Source of the DNA: an uncultured Bacteroidales bacterium
GTDB taxonomy: Bacteria > Bacteroidota > Bacteroidia > Bacteroidales > Paludibacteraceae
Direction of reading: 5' to 3'
Assembly: GCA_937910305.1 (NCBI GenBank)
Contig: CALEPS010000176.1
Location: 1-16,178, forward strand
Length of the DNA stretch: 16,178 nt
Position 1 is the stretch's first letter. Every line of letters begins with the position of its first letter. The notes beneath the pieces were generated by a model. It had not been told where the DNA came from. It searched no databases and saw only the letters and a program-made list of their open reading frames with translations. Shown here piece after piece: positions 13,244 through 16,178 of the stretch. The position numbers and the translations under genes are program-made.

Positions 13244-13849
13244 ATGCTTTATCTGCAACTCTTCATATCGTTCTTCAAAATCGGACTCTTCGGATTCGGA
13301 GGAGGTCTGGCTATCTTGTCTTTAATCCAGATGGAAGTGGAACAATATGGATGGATGAGCCAGCAGGAGTTCGTCGATATTGTTGCTATCAGCCAGGTTA
13401 CGCCCGGTCCGATCGGTATCAACTGTGCTACATATGTCGGTTATACCACTGCGGGATTCTGGGGAAGTGTCTTGGCTACATCCGCTATCATCCTACCGAG
13501 TCTGATCATTATGCTGTCTATTTGCAGGGCGTATTTCTGGCTCAACCGGCGTTTTCATGACAATCCGTATTTCTCACAAACGCTGCGAATGCTCCGTTTC
13601 ACGGTCCTCGGACTCATTGCCTCGGCGGCGCTCATGCTCATCAAACCCGCTAATTTCATTGATACTGCTTCGTGGATTATCTTTGCTTTAGTGGCTTTCT
13701 TCACAATTCTGCCGGAAATCTCGAAACCGCTTGTAAACAAAACGCCCCCTCCGGTTAGGAAGGGGCTTGGGGCTGGTCTGTCTTTTGTTTCCCACCCTAT
13801 TCTACTGATCGTTCTTGCCGGTCTTGCCGGCTACCTGATCTACCGTTGA
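13244..13849 (+). CDS. chromate transporter, second half (short-chain CHR)
   Basis: This 201-residue partner of the preceding protein begins MLYLQLFISFFKIGLFGFGGGLAILSLIQ and contains ISQVTPGPIGINCATYVGY (about 50-68), typical of ChrA halves. The two halves probably assemble into one transporter with antiparallel topology, as in other split CHR pairs. Residues about 166-183 (TPPPVRKGLGAGLSF) form an insertion in the loop before the last membrane segment, encoded by a GC-rich element (13742-13786) like the one in yidD. The stop overlaps the end of the convergent AI-2E family gene by 10 bp. The ATG at 13244 follows the junction repeat directly. Confidence 0.9.
   Translation: MLYLQLFISFFKIGLFGFGGGLAILSLIQMEVEQYGWMSQQEFVDIVAISQVTPGPIGINCATYVGYTTAGFWGSVLATSAIILPSLIIMLSICRAYFWLNRRFHDNPYFSQTLRMLRFTVLGLIASAALMLIKPANFIDTASWIIFALVAFFTILPEISKPLVNKTPPPVRKGLGAGLSFVSHPILLIVLAGLAGYLIYR
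13742..13786 (+). repeat. GC-rich in-frame repeat element inside the second chromate-transporter gene
   Basis: CCCCCTCCGGTTAGGAAGGG followed by GCTTGGGGCTGG gives Pro-Pro-Pro...Gly-Leu-Gly-Ala-Gly. The layout (C-rich arm, short loop, G-rich arm, second G-run, then CT-rich end) parallels the element in yidD. It falls in a loop before the last membrane segment, where an insertion would be tolerated. Confidence 0.55.
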
Positions 13850-14901
13850 TTCTCTTTCGACCGTCGTAACCGTCCGCGATACTCCGCTTGGTGGGCACGG
13901 GAACTGACACCCCGGTTCGCCACATAGCGGTCGTAATAAGAGATGATGAGTGTTGTTATCGGCAGCGCAATAATCATTCCTATCACGCCGCACAGCGCCC
14001 CCCAGATACTGAGACTGAGAAGGATAGCAGCCGGACTCATGCCGGTCACGTTTCCCATGATCTTAGGCGTCAGCACCATGTCCTGGATACTCTGTACCAC
14101 GATAAAAACAACCGTCATCATCAATAATGTCAGCCATACCGGCTGCCCGGTCTGAGCCGACTGAATCAGACACAACACGATACACGGAGGAATACCTAAT
14201 GCCTGCATGTAGGGTACCATATTCAGCAGACCGATAATCAGTCCCATCGCAATACCCATCGGCATGCCGGTAATGGTAAAACCGATAGCGAACAGTATTC
14301 CTACGCAAGTAGCCACCATCGCCTGACCGCGGAAATAGGCGTTCATATTCCTGTCAATATCGCCCATGAGCGTTACAACTCTCGGACGGATCTTGCGGGG
14401 GATATGCCTGCTGTAGTTCGCCCGGATATTGGGAAAATCGATCATCAGGAAAATCAGGTACATAAATCCGATGAACACTACCAACAGTTCACTCATCCAA
14501 CTCAGCCCGCCTGTTATCCAGTTGCCGATCTTAGGCAGCAGTTCCTTGATTGAGGTGGTCAGTTCCGGATTAGCCAGTACGCTTTTCCAGTCCCAGTTCT
14601 CCTGCCATTGCAGCAGTTTCTCCTGAGTCTCGGCAGATACATATTGGTTGATATCGAAAGTAGCGATATAGTTCTGGAATCCCGCCCATGCAGTATTGAC
14701 CTGATCCATTACAGGCTTACGCAATGCCGCTACAGCACCGGCTACTATTCCTACCGCCAGGACCAGTGTCACGACCACTGCCAGCGCACGGTTCCGCACA
14801 CGGCATTTGGTCTGGATAAACACCACAATCGGGTCCAGAACATAAGCCAACAGGAAACTGACGAAGAACGGCAGTAATACCCCGTAGAGACGACTGAACA
14901 T
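13840..14901 (-). CDS. AI-2E family transporter (PF01594)
   Basis: This 353-residue polytopic inner-membrane protein shows the family pattern. There is an N-terminal pair of hydrophobic segments (GVLLPFFVSFLLAYVLDPIVVF at 7-28; ALAVVVTLVLAVGIVAGAVAAL at 39-60), a central soluble stretch (about 65-130), and a C-terminal bundle. The bundle includes GLIIGLLNMVPYMQALGIPP and the PKIMGNVTGMSPAAILLSLSIWG motif. The family includes TqsA-like proteins and Na+/H+ antiporters, so the substrate is not predictable. It begins at the ATG at 14901, 2 nt after the holin-like gene. The N-terminus appears slightly shorter than usual (about 15-25 residues). Its stop TAG overlaps the convergent chromate-transporter gene by 10 bp. 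The C-terminus is strongly basic. Confidence 0.9.
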   Translation of the reverse strand: MFSRLYGVLLPFFVSFLLAYVLDPIVVFIQTKCRVRNRALAVVVTLVLAVGIVAGAVAALRKPVMDQVNTAWAGFQNYIATFDINQYVSAETQEKLLQWQENWDWKSVLANPELTTSIKELLPKIGNWITGGLSWMSELLVVFIGFMYLIFLMIDFPNIRANYSRHIPRKIRPRVVTLMGDIDRNMNAYFRGQAMVATCVGILFAIGFTITGMPMGIAMGLIIGLLNMVPYMQALGIPPCIVLCLIQSAQTGQPVWLTLLMMTVVFIVVQSIQDMVLTPKIMGNVTGMSPAAILLSLSIWGALCGVIGMIIALPITTLIISYYDRYVANRGVSSRAHQAEYRGRLRRSKENQR

Positions 14902-14903
14902 AC

Positions 14904-15395
14904 TTATTTACGGATCTTGCCGGTGATTAGGTTCCACACGCGGCTGAACAGATTCATATAGAAATTCAGTTCCCGCGTAGCATTCTCCACATGGCATTCC
15001 ATCCGCACGCTCTGCAGCTCTGCCTGATGCTCCGCCTCCATGGTCTTGAGTGCCAGCTCTTCTTCCGTTTGAATCTCTTTGCTCAGCAGTTTGATAAACG
15101 GATGGATAAACAGCGGTTTATAGAACGCTATAGCAATGATAATCAGCACAATATACACACATCCTATAATCAGAGCCGCAGCCCAGACAGGCATGCATGC
15201 AGACATCGCATCAATCGCTGCTACGGCGCCGAAGGAGAATAATGCCAGCACACATAACACCAGCGTAAAAATCAGCAGGAACAAGCCTAATACACGGCTG
15301 ACGATACCGATAAGACGAAGCCGTCCCACTTCTCCCATGGATTTACCGTAATCGGTCAACTCGTTCTTGAGTTGTTCTAAAATCTCGTTTTCCAT
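14904..15395 (-). CDS. holin-like membrane protein (phage holin family, PF07332 type)
   Basis: The 163-residue protein has an N-terminal helix (ENEILEQLKNELTDYGKSMGEVGRLRLIGIVSR), two hydrophobic segments (about 33-61 and 69-92) and a charged C-terminal helix (EIQTEEELALKTMEAEHQAELQ). This is the pattern of proteins annotated as phage holin family in Bacteroidota genomes. The C-terminal extension beyond the membrane part is longer than in many members. The location is chromosomal, between a YtxH gene and an AI-2E family permease, with 2-nt gaps on both sides. No lysin or other phage gene is nearby, so a lysis role is unlikely. An envelope or stress role is an inference from the context only. 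Confidence 0.78.
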   Translation of the reverse strand: MENEILEQLKNELTDYGKSMGEVGRLRLIGIVSRVLGLFLLIFTLVLCVLALFSFGAVAAIDAMSACMPVWAAALIIGCVYIVLIIIAIAFYKPLFIHPFIKLLSKEIQTEEELALKTMEAEHQAELQSVRMECHVENATRELNFYMNLFSRVWNLITGKIRK

Positions 15396-15397
15396 AC

Positions 15398-15634
15398 TTA
15401 TGCTTCCTCTTTTACAGGTTCCTCTTTCGGTTGCTCTTCTGCCGCGTTGGCTTCTGCCAGATCCTGCTTCAACCGGTCGCAGTAGTCCTGCATGTGTTTC
15501 TTTGCCTCCTCGGCATAATCAGCAATCTGTTGACGCACTTCTTCTCCGTTTTTCGGAGTCAATAACATGGCAGTTGCTGCGCCTACCAATGCGCCGCCGA
15601 TAAAGAGCGCGGCTCCCCTGAATAAATTTTTCAT
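15398..15634 (-). CDS. YtxH domain-containing small protein
   Basis: The 78-residue protein begins with a basic residue and a glycine-rich hydrophobic segment (AALFIGGALVGAATAMLLTPKNGEEVRQQI, about residues 8-37), the hallmark of YtxH proteins (G-x3-GA-x2-A-x-L-x-x-P-x-x-G-x-x-x-R). A coiled helical stretch and a Glu-rich tail (EEQPKEEPVKEEA) follow. YtxH proteins are associated with general stress responses in Firmicutes; no precise function is known. It is 12 nt from the regulator gene and 2 nt from the holin-like gene, so it belongs to the same transcript. Anchoring to the inner membrane is inferred from the segment. Confidence 0.85.
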   Translation of the reverse strand: MKNLFRGAALFIGGALVGAATAMLLTPKNGEEVRQQIADYAEEAKKHMQDYCDRLKQDLAEANAAEEQPKEEPVKEEA

Positions 15635-15646
15635 AATGGTATGATT

Positions 15647-16093
15647 TTATTTATTGGTTTGTTGTAATCCTTCTATTAGTTTGTCCAATGCCGGAATTAT
15701 GTTTGCTATCTCTTCCATCGACACATGCTGGAGCACTTGTTTGCTTAAATCATCCGGTATGTTTTTTGCCTGTTCGCGCATAGCAATACCTTTCGGCGTA
15801 AGGGATACGATGCGTTGCCGCGTGTCTTTCTCACCGCGTTTGCGTACGATAAATCCGGCTTTCTCCATCCGTTGGAGAAGCGGTGTCACGGTGTTTGTCT
15901 CCAGATGCAGCCGTTTCGCAATGTCGTTCACCGGCTGCTGATCCTTCTCCCAAAGCACAAGAAGCACCAAGTACTGCGGATAAGTGATCCCTAATGGTTC
16001 GAAATAGGGATTGTACGCTCCGGCCACCAGACGCGAAGCCGTGTAAAGCCGGAAACAGAGTTGGTTGTCTAATTTCAGTTGCTCGTACACCAT
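15647..16093 (-). CDS. MarR-family regulator of the OhrR type
   Basis: The 148-residue winged-helix regulator closely resembles OhrR, the organic-hydroperoxide sensor. The N-terminal LDNQLCFRLYTASRLV carries the reactive Cys (residue 13) in the same setting. This is followed by LGITYPQYLVLLVLWE, the recognition region LHLETNTVTPLLQRMEKAGFIVRKRGEKDTRQRIVSLTPKG, and a C-terminal dimerisation helix. One-Cys type OhrR is repressed by oxidation of this Cys; I infer the same here. No ohrA peroxidase gene lies in the window. The next genes downstream are YtxH, holin-like and AI-2E genes, so the regulator may control its own operon. The ATG at 16093 overlaps the junction motif at 16091-16108. The promoter -7 part is cut by the window edge. 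Confidence 0.9.
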   Translation of the reverse strand: MVYEQLKLDNQLCFRLYTASRLVAGAYNPYFEPLGITYPQYLVLLVLWEKDQQPVNDIAKRLHLETNTVTPLLQRMEKAGFIVRKRGEKDTRQRIVSLTPKGIAMREQAKNIPDDLSKQVLQHVSMEEIANIIPALDKLIEGLQQTNK

Positions 16094-16108
16094 GTCATTT
16101 ACGATTTA
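16091..16108 (-). repeat. junction-repeat motif at the start of the OhrR-type gene
   Basis: The minus strand reads TAAATCGTAAATGACATG, ending in the start codon at 16093. The first 12 bases are identical to those at the yidD/trmD junction. Here there is no upstream gene within the window directly before it, so the motif is not limited to intercistronic gaps. Confidence 0.55.
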
Positions 16109-16172
16109 CTCATATACGCTTGCACACTTCATTGAGTTGTGTTGCAATATATAAATTTCTCAAATCCCGCTG

Positions 16173-16178
16173 CAAAGG
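16173..16178 (-). promoter_or_regulatory. partial -7 box of the OhrR-type gene promoter, cut by the window edge
   Basis: On the minus strand the window begins with CCTTTGCAGCGG, which matches the end of a TAnnTTTG box and the flank TTTGCAGCGG seen at the promoter of the OmpA/TPR gene. The TA and the -33 box would lie beyond position 16178. Confidence 0.4.

Noticed and set aside
14904..15395. Prophage remnant suggested by the holin-like gene
   Set aside because: No other phage genes, integrase or attachment repeats are near; such proteins are common chromosomal genes in this phylum.

Overview
The window looks like a chromosomal segment of a member of the order Bacteroidales (phylum Bacteroidota). 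Four promoters match the Bacteroidota consensus (TTTG, about 20 nt, then TAnnTTTG). No Shine-Dalgarno pattern stands out before the starts I examined. The block DUF4271 - hemD - rnpA - yidD is an arrangement I associate with this group, and two lipoproteins have Bacteroidota-style lipoboxes. The content is mostly housekeeping. I see no prophage, insertion sequence, CRISPR array, rRNA or tRNA.

Layout. (1) A leftward operon (158-7014) starts at a promoter at 7093-7124. In transcription order it carries acpP, fabF, a small winged-helix protein, asd, a U32/TrhP-like protein, a DUF4271 membrane protein, hemD, rnpA, yidD and trmD, with several genes overlapping by 4-11 nt. A hairpin plus T-run between acpP and fabF probably attenuates the operon after acpP. 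(2) A second leftward group (7135-11766) encodes an OmpA/TPR lipoprotein, a 78-residue tail-anchored protein, mutL and a lipoprotein of the 5'-nucleotidase metallophosphatase type. Its promoter (11812-11843) is divergent from that of udk. (3) A rightward group (11958-13849) holds udk and a split chromate-transporter pair. (4) A leftward group (13840-16093) encodes an OhrR-type MarR regulator, a YtxH protein, a holin-like membrane protein and an AI-2E family permease. Its end overlaps the end of the second chromate-transporter gene by 10 bp.

The most unusual signal lies at the gene junctions. Short tandem or partial repeats ending in GTAA and followed by ATG (ATGACCCAATGGTAA x3, ATGACCAAATCGTAA, ATGAGTCGTAA, TAAATCGTAAAT, AATTCGTAA) sit between the stop of one gene and the start of the next at several places. 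They supply stop codons, start codons and 5-codon mini-ORFs. A different 20-bp hairpin repeat does the same before mutL. A separate GC-rich element is present in frame inside both yidD and the second chromate-transporter gene and encodes a Pro-Pro...Gly-x-Gly segment. These repeats may be an undescribed or under-described junction-repeat system. The sequence shows the repeats; any function is inference.
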